This document shows, piece by piece, positions 25,197 to 33,494 of a DNA stretch of 64,000 nt. Position 1 is the stretch's first letter, and each line of letters begins with the position of its first letter. Under the pieces are notes generated by a model, which had not been told where the DNA came from, ran no database searches, and saw nothing but the letters and a program-made list of their open reading frames with translations. The position numbers were made by a program, and so were the translations under genes. Where the stretch lies: contig CAJUEY010000004.1 of assembly GCA_910585825.1 (NCBI GenBank), positions 55,314 to 119,313 of the forward strand, written 5' to 3'. This DNA comes from an uncultured Lachnospiraceae bacterium. GTDB lineage: Bacteria > Bacillota > Clostridia > Lachnospirales > Lachnospiraceae.

Positions 25197-25404
25197 GAAC
25201 TGATTTTCCATTATTTGTGCATTTCTTTTATCTTTGTAAATCTAATTTTTCTACAGTATTTCTATCTGTATTTCGCGCTGTATGGGGTATGCATTGATTG
25301 GAGATGGATCCAGGGATTGTATCTTTTAAAACCATATGTTGTAAACTCAATCGGATTCAATTATAATAAAAGCAGTACTATTTTAAAGAAATGAGGGCTC
25401 TTGT

Positions 25405-26316
25405 ATGAAAAAAAGAAATTGTGTTATATGGATATTACTTTGTGCGGTTCTTCTTTTCTCCGGTTGTCAGATGACAGAGGAGGGAGATTCCTCTTTAGCC
25501 TCTGCAGAATCAAATAGACATCCTCAGAGGAAAAGATCAGAAGTGAGATCGGCATTTAAGATAAATCAATCTCCGACAGACGGGGAAGGGGATGATGAGG
25601 ATTACGAAGATGATACAGACGATTTGGATGATGTAAATGAAACAGATGAGCAGCAGATCGAAGGAATTACAGCAACGGAAGATACTTATGACTACGTTGC
25701 CCTTGGAAATTCCATAACCTGTAACGAGATTGACGAAAACCTCTGGTGGGGCAGCTGGGGTATGGCGGCGTCTTCAGAAGAGAAAGATTACGTTCATCTG
25801 GTTGCCGGATGGCTTGGAAATCAGCTTTCAAAAGAAGTGAATACCACCGTATTGGATTTGAAGGAATGGGAAGTAGCGCAGAAAAGAGATTCCATTCTTT
25901 CGGATTATGCAAAATATTTTGATGAAAACACCAATCTGGTTACAATACAGACAGGAGAAAACATTACAGAGTATAAAGACACTCTGAATCAGGATTATTC
26001 TGCTCTTGTGAAATTTATCAAAGAAAAAGCTCCCAATGCGCAGATTCTGATGCTGGGTGAAATGCTCTGGCCTTCAGAAGATATTGAATCTGCAAAAAAA
26101 GCAGCCTGTAAGGAGCATAATATTACATTTATTGAAATGACAACATTTTTGAACGGTTATGAAAGTTCCTACAAATCGGCGCTTAATACGGAAGTGGCTG
26201 GTGCTGACGGCGAACAGCACAAGATCAGTAATGAGGTTGTTGCAGCACATCCCAACGATGCGGGAATGGAGTGTATTTATCAGAGCGTTATAAACAATAT
26301 TTCGTTATACGATTAA
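25405..26316 (+). CDS. SGNH-type hydrolase lipoprotein
   Basis: Predicted surface lipoprotein of 303 residues. The signal ends in lipobox LFSGC (Cys 21). Residues about 55-75 form an acidic linker (DGEGDDEDYEDDTDDLDD), followed by an SGNH/GDSL-like domain: block I YVALGNSITCNE with the candidate Ser, and a late block AAHPNDAGME with the candidate His. Block I has GNS in place of the usual GDS, and the Asp normally three residues before the His is Ala, so activity is uncertain. Could be an esterase acting on wall glycans. It sits 59 bp before the hydrogenase operon but a functional link is unlikely. Confidence 0.75.
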   Translation: MKKRNCVIWILLCAVLLFSGCQMTEEGDSSLASAESNRHPQRKRSEVRSAFKINQSPTDGEGDDEDYEDDTDDLDDVNETDEQQIEGITATEDTYDYVALGNSITCNEIDENLWWGSWGMAASSEEKDYVHLVAGWLGNQLSKEVNTTVLDLKEWEVAQKRDSILSDYAKYFDENTNLVTIQTGENITEYKDTLNQDYSALVKFIKEKAPNAQILMLGEMLWPSEDIESAKKAACKEHNITFIEMTTFLNGYESSYKSALNTEVAGADGEQHKISNEVVAAHPNDAGMECIYQSVINNISLYD

Positions 26317-26375
26317 CAGAACGAACAAAAGAAACCTGGTCTGTTAGAGGACTAAAAATAAAATGGAGGGTAAAC

Positions 26376-26858
26376 ATGTTAGAACAATCTTTTTACGACA
26401 AGGCAGATGAGATCATCAGCCAGCATGGGATGGAGCAGCGGTTTTTGATTCCGATTATTCAGGATATTCAGAACCATTATCGGTATCTTCCGCCGGAACT
26501 GCTCAGCTATGTAGCAAAACGCCTGGGGATTAACGAGGCGAAGGCTTACAGTGTAGCAACTTTTTATGAGAATTTTTCTTTTGATGCAAAAGGAAAATAT
26601 GTCATCCGTGTATGTGACGGTACGGCCTGCCATGTGCGCAAATCAACGGCTATTCTGGAACAAATCTACAAAGAAACGGGACTTGGAAAGGGAAAGAACA
26701 CAACGGAGGATATGCTTTTTACATTGGAGACAGTCTCCTGTCTTGGGGCCTGTGGTCTTGCTCCGGTACTGACAGTGAATGATGTGGTGCATCCGGCAAT
26801 GACGCCGGAAAAGGTACATGAATTATTTGAAGAATTGAAAGGTGCAGAGAATCAATGA
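26376..26858 (+). CDS. hydC: NuoE-like subunit of NADH-dependent [FeFe] hydrogenase
   Basis: Thioredoxin-fold [2Fe-2S] subunit, 160 residues, of the soluble multimeric hydrogenase. Ligand cysteines are visible in VCDGTACHVRKS and TVSCLGACGLAP (C-x4-C ... C-x3-C pattern). ATG 26376 follows TGGAGGG. Overlaps the next gene by 4 bp (ATGA). With the two following genes it forms a HydCBA unit that moves electrons between NADH, ferredoxin and protons; electron bifurcation is known for the family, inferred here. Confidence 0.92.
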   Translation: MLEQSFYDKADEIISQHGMEQRFLIPIIQDIQNHYRYLPPELLSYVAKRLGINEAKAYSVATFYENFSFDAKGKYVIRVCDGTACHVRKSTAILEQIYKETGLGKGKNTTEDMLFTLETVSCLGACGLAPVLTVNDVVHPAMTPEKVHELFEELKGAENQ

Positions 26859-28747
26859 GATTAGAGAATAGAGAAGATTTGAAAGAAAAGCGCATAGCAG
26901 CAAAAGAAGCAATGCAAAAGCCGTCGCATCGTATTTTGGTCTGTGCAGGTACAGGATGTCTGGCGGGCGGTTCTGCTGAGATTTATGATAAATTTTTAGA
27001 GCTGGCGGCAAAAGAAGAGGGTGTAGAAGTCAGGTTTGAAGCAGAAGCTGCACATAACGATAAGGAACTTTCCCATACAGGCGTAAAGCGCAGCGGCTGT
27101 CATGGTTTTTGTGAAATGGGACCATTGGTCCGCATTGAGCCGAAGAATTATTTGTATGTCAAAGTCAAAAAAGAGGACTGTGAAGAAATTTTTGAAGAGA
27201 CCATACGAAACGACCGTCCGGTAGAGAGGCTCCTCTATGAAGCAGACGGCGTGAAATATGAGACGCAGGAGAAGATTCCTTTTTATGAGAAACAGACCAG
27301 ACTTGTACTCAAAAACTGCGGTCATATTGATGCAGAAAATATGAATGAATATCTTGCTGTAGGCGGATATCAGGCTTTGGAAAAAGCTTTATTTGAAATG
27401 ACGCCGGAGGATGTTGTGAATGAAATATCAGCATCTGATTTAAGAGGAAGAGGCGGCGGCGGATTTAAAACTGGATATAAATGGCAGCAGGTAGCCCGCC
27501 AGAAGGTGGAAGAAAAATATGTTGTCTGCAACGGCGACGAAGGAGATCCGGGAGCTTTTATGGACCGAAGCGTCATGGAGGGAGATCCTCATAAGATGTT
27601 AGAAGGTATGATGATTGCCGGATATGCAGTAGGGGCGTCCGAGGGATATATTTATGTCCGTGCAGAATATCCCCTTGCGATCAACCGTTTAAAGACAGCT
27701 ATTGCCCAGGCGGAAGAGGCAGGGCTTTTGGGAGAAAATATTTTAGGAACAGGATTCAATTTCCAGATACATATTAACCGGGGCGCTGGAGCGTTTGTAT
27801 GCGGAGAAGGAAGCGCTCTGACAGCTTCCATTGAAGGCGAGAGGGGAATGCCGAGAACCAAACCGCCAAGAACAGTAGAGCAGGGGCTGTTTGCAAAACC
27901 GACCGTATTAAATAACGTAGAGACGTATGCCAATGTGCCGATGATCATTACAGAAGGCGCTGCGTGGTATCATACCATTGGAACAGAAGGAAGTCCTGGA
28001 ACCAAAGCATTTGCACTGACAGGAAGTGTAAAGCATACCGGACTGATTGAAGTGCCCATGGGAACCAAGCTTCGTAAGATTGTTTATGACATTGGCGGCG
28101 GAGTAAAAAATGATATTCCGTTTAAAGCAGTACAAATAGGAGGACCTTCCGGAGGATGTCTTGTGACGAATAATCTGGAAGTGGAACTGGATTTTGATTC
28201 CTTGAAAAAATTAAATGCCATGATCGGTTCCGGCGGTCTGGTTGTTATGGATGAGAATACCTGTATGGTAGAAGTTGCCCGGTTCTTTATGAACTTTACC
28301 CAGAATGAAAGCTGTGGTAAATGTGTGCCCTGTCGGGAAGGCACGAAACAGATGTTAGATATATTAGAAGATATTGTAGCGGGAAAGGGTACGGAAGAAT
28401 CCCTCAAGATGTTGGAAGAGTTGGGAGAAGCGATTAAGAATACGGCGCTTTGCGGACTTGGAAAGAGCGCTGCACTGCCGGTACTGTCCACACTTCGGAA
28501 TTTCAGGGAGGAATATTTAGAGCATGTGGTAGAAAAACGTTGTGCTACCGGTACTTGTCAGGCATTGCTGAATTATAAGATTCTGCCGGATGTATGCAAG
28601 GGATGCTCGAAGTGTGCGAGAAATTGTCCGGTGAATGCCATCAGCGGAAAAGTGAAAGAACCCTTCGTGATTGATCAGACGGTCTGCATCAAGTGCGGAA
28701 CCTGTCTGGATAACTGCCCGTTTGGTGCGATTGTTAAGGAAAGTTAG
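26855..28747 (+). CDS. hydB: NuoF-like flavoprotein subunit of [FeFe] hydrogenase
   Basis: NADH-binding subunit of 630 residues. Order: an N-terminal thioredoxin-like [2Fe-2S] domain (VCAGTGCLAGGSAEI; SGCHGFCEMGP), then the NuoF core with the NADH/FMN site (RGRGGGGFKTGYKW; GDEGDPGAFMDR), the [4Fe-4S] motif ESCGKCVPCREGT near residue 485, and a C-terminal 2x[4Fe-4S] ferredoxin domain (CKGCSKCARNCPVNAI; CIKCGTCLDNCPFGAI). This layout is that of HydB in electron-bifurcating hydrogenases. The catalytic subunit follows 12 bp later. Confidence 0.94.
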   Translation: MRLENREDLKEKRIAAKEAMQKPSHRILVCAGTGCLAGGSAEIYDKFLELAAKEEGVEVRFEAEAAHNDKELSHTGVKRSGCHGFCEMGPLVRIEPKNYLYVKVKKEDCEEIFEETIRNDRPVERLLYEADGVKYETQEKIPFYEKQTRLVLKNCGHIDAENMNEYLAVGGYQALEKALFEMTPEDVVNEISASDLRGRGGGGFKTGYKWQQVARQKVEEKYVVCNGDEGDPGAFMDRSVMEGDPHKMLEGMMIAGYAVGASEGYIYVRAEYPLAINRLKTAIAQAEEAGLLGENILGTGFNFQIHINRGAGAFVCGEGSALTASIEGERGMPRTKPPRTVEQGLFAKPTVLNNVETYANVPMIITEGAAWYHTIGTEGSPGTKAFALTGSVKHTGLIEVPMGTKLRKIVYDIGGGVKNDIPFKAVQIGGPSGGCLVTNNLEVELDFDSLKKLNAMIGSGGLVVMDENTCMVEVARFFMNFTQNESCGKCVPCREGTKQMLDILEDIVAGKGTEESLKMLEELGEAIKNTALCGLGKSAALPVLSTLRNFREEYLEHVVEKRCATGTCQALLNYKILPDVCKGCSKCARNCPVNAISGKVKEPFVIDQTVCIKCGTCLDNCPFGAIVKES

Positions 28748-28759
28748 GAGGAACATAAC

Positions 28760-30448
28760 ATGGATTATATTACAATAGATTCAAAGAGGGTGCCAATCGA
28801 AGGGGAGAAAAATGTACTTTCCTTAATCCGTAAAGCGGGAATTGATCTGCCCACATTCTGTTATCATTCGGAATTGTCTATTTACGGAGCCTGCCGTATG
28901 TGTGTGGTGGAAGATGACAGAGGAAGAATTTTTGCATCCTGTTCCGAGCAGCCAAGACCAGGTATGGTAATTTACACCAATACCAAGAGGATTCAGAGCT
29001 ACCGGAAGCTGATGATCGAATTACTGCTGGCATCTCACAACAGGGATTGTACCGTCTGTCATAAAAACGGTATGTGTGAACTGCAGTCTCTGGCATATAG
29101 AGTCGGTGTGCATGAAGTACGTTTCCCAAAGACAAAAGAAGAATGTCCGATTGATATGAGTTCTCCCAGTATCGTATTAGATCCCAACAAATGTATTCTC
29201 TGCGGCGACTGTGTCCGCACCTGTGATGAAATTCAGGGAGTCGGCGCAATTAACTTTGCATTCCGCGGCTCCAAGACAAGGGTTATGCCCGCATTTAATA
29301 AAAAGCTCAGTGAAACAGACTGTGTAGGCTGCGGTCAGTGTGCGGCGGTCTGTCCCACCTCGGCGCTTTCCATACGGTCGAATGTCACCGTTGTATGGGA
29401 CGCCATTGAGGATAAAAATATCAGAGTGATTGCTCAGGTTGCTCCTTCTGTCAGAATTGCCGTGGGAGACCATTTCCAGATTCCGAAAGGCAAAAACTCC
29501 TTTGGAAAATTAGTTGAGGCGCTTCGCATTATGGGCTTTGACGAGATTTACGATACCAATTTTGCGGCAGATTTGACAGTTATGGAAGAGTCGGCAGAAT
29601 TTGCGGAACGTTTGGAAAGCGGTGAGAACCTTCCGCTGTTTACCTCCTGCTGTCCGGGCTGGGTGAAATATTGTGAGAATAAATATCCGGAGTTTGCAGG
29701 AAATATTTCTACCTGCCGTTCTCCTCAGGGGATGTTTTCGGCAGTGTTAAAGGATTATTATAAAGAACAGGATGCAAAAGACGGTAAAAAGACAGTAATA
29801 GTATCCATTATGCCCTGTACGGCCAAAAAAGGCGAAATTTTAAGAGAAGATAATTTTACTGACGGCAGTCAGGATACGGATTTTGTATTGACGACAACAG
29901 AAGTCATCCGTATGATTAAGCAAATAGGGATTCAATTTGACAAGATTCATGGAGAATCCGCAGATATGCCGTTTTCACTGGCATCCGGCGGAGGCGCGAT
30001 TTTCGGCGTAACAGGCGGTGTGACAGAGGCAGTGCTTCGTCGGCTTTCGGACAAGAAGGATTATCAGGCGCTGCAGGAAATCAGTTTCAGCGGAGTACGG
30101 GGAGAAGACGGCATGAAAGAAGCTGTCATTGAACATGGTGGAAGAGAAGTCCGCATTGCCGTTGTAAACGGTCTTGCCAATGCAGGAAAGCTGATAGACC
30201 GTATCAAAGCAGGGGAAGTAAAATATGATTTTGTAGAAGTTATGGCTTGCAAGAGAGGCTGTATTATGGGCGGCGGCCAGCCGGGACCGGCAGGACCGAG
30301 AACCAAGAAGAGAAGAATGGAAGGCATCTATAAAGTAGATCAGAATTCCAACATCAAATCTGCAGATGAAAATCCTGCAATAAAGGCATTGTATCAGGAT
30401 TTCCTGAAAGGAAAAGAGCATAAGCTGTTACACAGGAATCTCCATTGA
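28760..30448 (+). CDS. hydA: [FeFe] hydrogenase catalytic subunit
   Basis: H2-forming or H2-oxidising subunit, 562 residues. N terminus: plant-type [2Fe-2S] domain (CYHSELSIYGACRMCVVED), His-Cys [4Fe-4S] (HNRDCTVCHKNGMC), and 2x[4Fe-4S] (CILCGDCVRTC; CVGCGQCAAVCP). H-cluster motifs: L1 TSCCPGWVKYCE, L2 IMPCTAKKGE, L3 EVMACKRGCIMGGGQP. All H-cluster cysteines are present; L3 has Lys-Arg where Pro-Gly is common. It lacks the extra C-terminal [2Fe-2S] domain of T. maritima HydA. The maturases HydEFG are not in the window. Confidence 0.95.
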   Translation: MDYITIDSKRVPIEGEKNVLSLIRKAGIDLPTFCYHSELSIYGACRMCVVEDDRGRIFASCSEQPRPGMVIYTNTKRIQSYRKLMIELLLASHNRDCTVCHKNGMCELQSLAYRVGVHEVRFPKTKEECPIDMSSPSIVLDPNKCILCGDCVRTCDEIQGVGAINFAFRGSKTRVMPAFNKKLSETDCVGCGQCAAVCPTSALSIRSNVTVVWDAIEDKNIRVIAQVAPSVRIAVGDHFQIPKGKNSFGKLVEALRIMGFDEIYDTNFAADLTVMEESAEFAERLESGENLPLFTSCCPGWVKYCENKYPEFAGNISTCRSPQGMFSAVLKDYYKEQDAKDGKKTVIVSIMPCTAKKGEILREDNFTDGSQDTDFVLTTTEVIRMIKQIGIQFDKIHGESADMPFSLASGGGAIFGVTGGVTEAVLRRLSDKKDYQALQEISFSGVRGEDGMKEAVIEHGGREVRIAVVNGLANAGKLIDRIKAGEVKYDFVEVMACKRGCIMGGGQPGPAGPRTKKRRMEGIYKVDQNSNIKSADENPAIKALYQDFLKGKEHKLLHRNLH

Positions 30449-30492
30449 CATACAGCCAAAGACGGAATGGATGCCTTTTCCACGTAAAGCTG

Positions 30493-30520
30493 TGAGCCGG
30501 ACTTTTTAAAGTCTGGCTCA
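30493..30520 (+). terminator. Hairpin after hydA
   Basis: TGAGCCGGACTTT (30493-30505) pairs with AAAGTCTGGCTCA (30508-30520) with one wobble. The tail is only AT-rich, not a clear T tract. Confidence 0.6.
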
Positions 30521-30578
30521 TATTATATACCATTCAGATATTCCAATATGGTGCGGTTAATAGAAATCTACGGAATTA

Positions 30579-30607
30579 TTGACAAAAAACACTTCTATTG
30601 CTATGAT
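30579..30607 (+). promoter_or_regulatory. Sigma-A promoter of the sortase/LCP operon
   Basis: TTGACA (30579-30584), 17-bp spacer, TATGAT (30602-30607); about 40 bp before the sortase start. Confidence 0.8.
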
Positions 30608-30647
30608 ATTACTGTTTGATCAACAAAAAAACGGAGTGTGTTAGAAT

Positions 30648-31472
30648 ATGAAACAAAAGAAGGATTACAAAAAAATCTGGCTTGCCGCCGGCATTGTGTG
30701 TGCAGCTGCCGCAGTCATTGCTGTTTGTTATATTATAAATGATACCATGCGCCGCAGGGATACAGCATCTGCATATGAAGAAATGGCAAGTGAAACGAAT
30801 GCTGTACTGGATTCCATTCCGGAAACGGAAACAGGAACGGAAACAGGAGCCGAGGCATTACGCCCGGAAATTCATGTGGAAATCCCGGAGAAAAATCTGG
30901 ACTGGGAGGCTTTGCATGAAGAAAGCGAAGATATTTATGCATGGATTTATGTGCCGGATACCGATATAGATTATCCTGTCTTTCAGCATCCGACAGATAA
31001 TAGTTATTATTTAAATCATAATATCGACGGAACAGAAGGATATCCCGGCTGTATTTACACTGAGGACTATAATGCAAAGGATTTTTCCGATACGCATACT
31101 GTTTTATATGGTCATAATTTAAAGGACGGAACCATGTTCACATCTTTACATAATTTTGAAGATTCTGATTTGTTTGAAAAAGATCATTATATTTTCATCT
31201 ATACAGAGGACTATGCATTTGCTTATCAGATTTTTGCAGCATATGAATACAGTAAGATTCATTTGCTGGACAATTTTGATTATTCCAATCAATATGTGTA
31301 CGAAAATTATCTGAAATCCATATATGACACGGAAGATCAGGGGGCAAATATACGTTTGGATATTCCGGTTGCTGCAGACGACCAGATCATCACACTCTCT
31401 ACCTGTACTGCAGAGCATGACGCAGAACAGCGTTATTTGGTTACTGGTGTACTGTTAAACCCGCGTACATAA
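30648..31472 (+). CDS. srtB: Class B sortase
   Basis: Membrane transpeptidase that attaches surface proteins to peptidoglycan, 274 residues. It has an N-terminal anchor helix (about 10-30), a Glu/Thr-rich spacer, and the sortase B core: AWIYVPDTDIDYPVFQ, the catalytic His in VLYGHNLKDGTMF, Cys in ITLSTCT and Arg in QRYLVTGVL. Class B sortases have a helix between strands that fits the insert seen here. The gene two places downstream encodes a protein ending in an SPQTG sorting signal, matching the (S/N)PxTG-type preference reported for C. difficile SrtB. Confidence 0.92.
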   Translation: MKQKKDYKKIWLAAGIVCAAAAVIAVCYIINDTMRRRDTASAYEEMASETNAVLDSIPETETGTETGAEALRPEIHVEIPEKNLDWEALHEESEDIYAWIYVPDTDIDYPVFQHPTDNSYYLNHNIDGTEGYPGCIYTEDYNAKDFSDTHTVLYGHNLKDGTMFTSLHNFEDSDLFEKDHYIFIYTEDYAFAYQIFAAYEYSKIHLLDNFDYSNQYVYENYLKSIYDTEDQGANIRLDIPVAADDQIITLSTCTAEHDAEQRYLVTGVLLNPRT

Positions 31473-31512
31473 TCATCAGATAAAACAGAATGTATCAAAA
31501 CCGGAGGTTTTT

Positions 31513-32622
31513 ATGCTGGAAGAAAAAGAAGTCGTTGAAAAAAAGAAATTTGGAATCGGCATTGTGACGATTCTTACGATACTGCTGATCGTTGTTGTGC
31601 TTGTGGGAATCGTGTTTATTATGAGAGTAATGGGAAAGCAGAAACTGACAAGCAGCGGGGCAGGAACAGAGATCGTAGAAATCGGTGAAACGGATGCAAG
31701 TCTTGCGGAGGGCCAGATATTATATGACGGAAATATTTATGAACGCAATGAAGATCTGATCACTATTTTGATCATGGGAATCGACAAGGAAACTTATACA
31801 GAAGTAGGCGGAGCAAGCTGGGAAGAGGAAGAGGGAAGCGAACTGGCGGGAGGACAGGCGGACGCCTTGTTTTTGCTGCTTTTGAACCCTCATAACAAAC
31901 AGGCGGATCTTATCGCAATCAACCGGAATTCCATGACAGATGTGGATGTTTTTGATGCGGATGGCAATTATACCGGTGTTTTTACAAAACAGATTGCGCT
32001 GCAGCATGGTTATGGAGACGGCGGAGAGGAAAGCTGTAAACGTCAGGTGCAGGCTGTATCCAGAATGTTTCACAATATACCCATTGATTCTTACGCAGCC
32101 CTCAGTATGGATGCCATACCGGAATTAAATGATGCGGTCGGCGGCATTACGGTAGATGTTTTAGATGACATTATTTATCCGGAATATGATATGGATCTTC
32201 ATCAGGGAGATGCCGTTACTTTGTATGGAGAAAAGGCATACTGGTATATCCGTCTTCGGAATGAAGATGAATTTAACTCCAATGAACTGCGGCTGAAGAG
32301 ACAAAAACAGTATATGACGGCCTTTGCAGCTGCTGCAAAACAGAAGGCGTCTTCGGATATACGAGTGGCGGTTCAGTTGTTTCAACTGGCACAAAAATAT
32401 ATGGTCACAAATATTGATCTAAGCAGCTTTACGTATCTGGCAACAGAGGCGCTGGGGTATCAGTTTAATATTGAGAATATATATTCTCTGGAAGGCGAGA
32501 CCTTGCAGGGAAATCAGTTTGAAGAGTTTTATGTAGATGATGATGCGTTGCAGGATCTCATTATCAGACTCTTTTATGAACTGGTCGAAGAGGATGCGGC
32601 GCTATCCTCTGCCGACAGCTAA
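31513..32622 (+). CDS. LytR-CpsA-Psr (LCP) family glycopolymer ligase
   Basis: LCP enzymes transfer undecaprenyl-linked wall polymers onto peptidoglycan or protein. The 369 residues begin with a cytosolic tail and one transmembrane helix (about 14-38), then an extracellular LCP domain with ILIMGID, QADALFLLLLNP, AINRNSMTDVDVFD and YWYIRLRNEDEF, the Arg/Asp positions that bind pyrophosphate in the family. The insert after ETYTEVGG is acidic. ATG 31513 follows GGAGG. Lies between the sortase and its likely substrate, ahead of the glycan-export cluster, so it may attach that polymer; inferred. Confidence 0.8.
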   Translation: MLEEKEVVEKKKFGIGIVTILTILLIVVVLVGIVFIMRVMGKQKLTSSGAGTEIVEIGETDASLAEGQILYDGNIYERNEDLITILIMGIDKETYTEVGGASWEEEEGSELAGGQADALFLLLLNPHNKQADLIAINRNSMTDVDVFDADGNYTGVFTKQIALQHGYGDGGEESCKRQVQAVSRMFHNIPIDSYAALSMDAIPELNDAVGGITVDVLDDIIYPEYDMDLHQGDAVTLYGEKAYWYIRLRNEDEFNSNELRLKRQKQYMTAFAAAAKQKASSDIRVAVQLFQLAQKYMVTNIDLSSFTYLATEALGYQFNIENIYSLEGETLQGNQFEEFYVDDDALQDLIIRLFYELVEEDAALSSADS

Positions 32623-32693
32623 ACACGAATCTTTCCGGATCATCATCCGGTTGGATAGACCACATGAATAGAAAGAAAGGAGAAATCAGGAAT

Positions 32694-33374
32694 ATGAAAA
32701 AAAGAGTATTGGCAGTTTTATCTGCAATCACGGTTCTTGCCGTTGGCTCAATCAGCGTTTTTGCGGCAAGTCCGACAGCCAGAACTACCGAGGCTCCAGC
32801 AAGCGGTCAGAAAGCAGTAACATCTGTAAATGAAACCGCTACACCGACAGAGTATGCAAGCACTACAACGGCGTCGGAAGGCTATGAGGTGGAAGCAGTT
32901 TCTCAGGCAACTTTGGATTCAGCAGCAGTAGCAGTGCAGAATCAATTGCTGAATAAACTGTCTTCCATTGGAAACACATTGAAGGACAGTGCACTTATAA
33001 ATGCAGCAGCAGATCCTTCCAAAAAAGTAACGGCATCTATTATGTCTGTAGTAGAAGTGAATCCTACAACAGCAGCAAAGGATGCAAACGGAAATTATCT
33101 TGTAACATTAAACATCAGCGGAATTTTGGCCAAAGATACAATTGCTGTTCTTCATTACAACGGATCGGCATGGGAAGTTATCGCTCCGGAAAAAGTAGAA
33201 GCCGGATCAGTTACCTTTGGCACAGAAAGCTTATCGCCAATCAGCATAGTTAAATTGGATGTAACTGACGTTACTGCGTCCCCTCAGACAGGTGAAACCA
33301 TGCCTGTAGTTGCATGGATTGCATTGATTGGTTTTGCAGGGGCAGTATTCTGCGGAAAGAGATATTTCGCATAA
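32694..33374 (+). CDS. Secreted protein with SPQTG sorting signal
   Basis: Surface protein of unknown function, 226 residues from ATG 32694 (AAAGGAG upstream; ATG 32664 is an in-frame alternative giving a longer N-region). Signal peptide MKKRVLAVLSAITVLAVGSI with cleavage near VFAAS. A Thr/Ala/Ser-rich stretch follows, then a compact domain (about 90-190) with VTLNISGILAKDTIAVLHYN, and a C-terminal sorting signal SPQTGE, a hydrophobic helix, and the basic tail GKRYFA. Likely anchored by the sortase at 30648-31472. No enzymatic motif is seen. Confidence 0.8.
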   Translation: MKKRVLAVLSAITVLAVGSISVFAASPTARTTEAPASGQKAVTSVNETATPTEYASTTTASEGYEVEAVSQATLDSAAVAVQNQLLNKLSSIGNTLKDSALINAAADPSKKVTASIMSVVEVNPTTAAKDANGNYLVTLNISGILAKDTIAVLHYNGSAWEVIAPEKVEAGSVTFGTESLSPISIVKLDVTDVTASPQTGETMPVVAWIALIGFAGAVFCGKRYFA

Positions 33375-33465
33375 TTTATACCCTTCGGGGATCTTATTTA
33401 TGCCGCGCATTGCGTAGCATTTTAGTAAAATCTGAATATCATGTGGTAGATAAAATGCAAACGTA

Positions 33466-33485
33466 CGGTGGGGATTTCCCCACCG
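33466..33485 (+). promoter_or_regulatory. Perfect GC-rich hairpin upstream of the GT4 gene
   Basis: CGGTGGGG (33466-33473) and CCCCACCG (33478-33485) pair fully with a four-base ATTT loop. No T tract follows. It ends 9 bp before the GT4 start, where a ribosome-binding site would be expected; none is seen. It could control initiation of the glycan cluster or act as a pause or terminator. Confidence 0.55.
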
Positions 33486-33494
33486 ATACAGCTT

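Larger units (their letters stand above)
25033..25404 (+). other. Leader region of the SGNH lipoprotein gene
   Basis: No gene is supported here. It contains the promoter at 25105-25133 and a long (about 265 nt) leader with a nested hairpin at 25150-25196. An open frame of 113 codons at 25053 lacks a ribosome site and has a composition unlike its neighbours, so I leave it out. Confidence 0.5.

Noticed and set aside
25053..25394. 113-codon frame in the lipoprotein leader
   Set aside because: No ribosome site, hydrophobic noise from AT-rich leader, overlaps promoter and hairpin.
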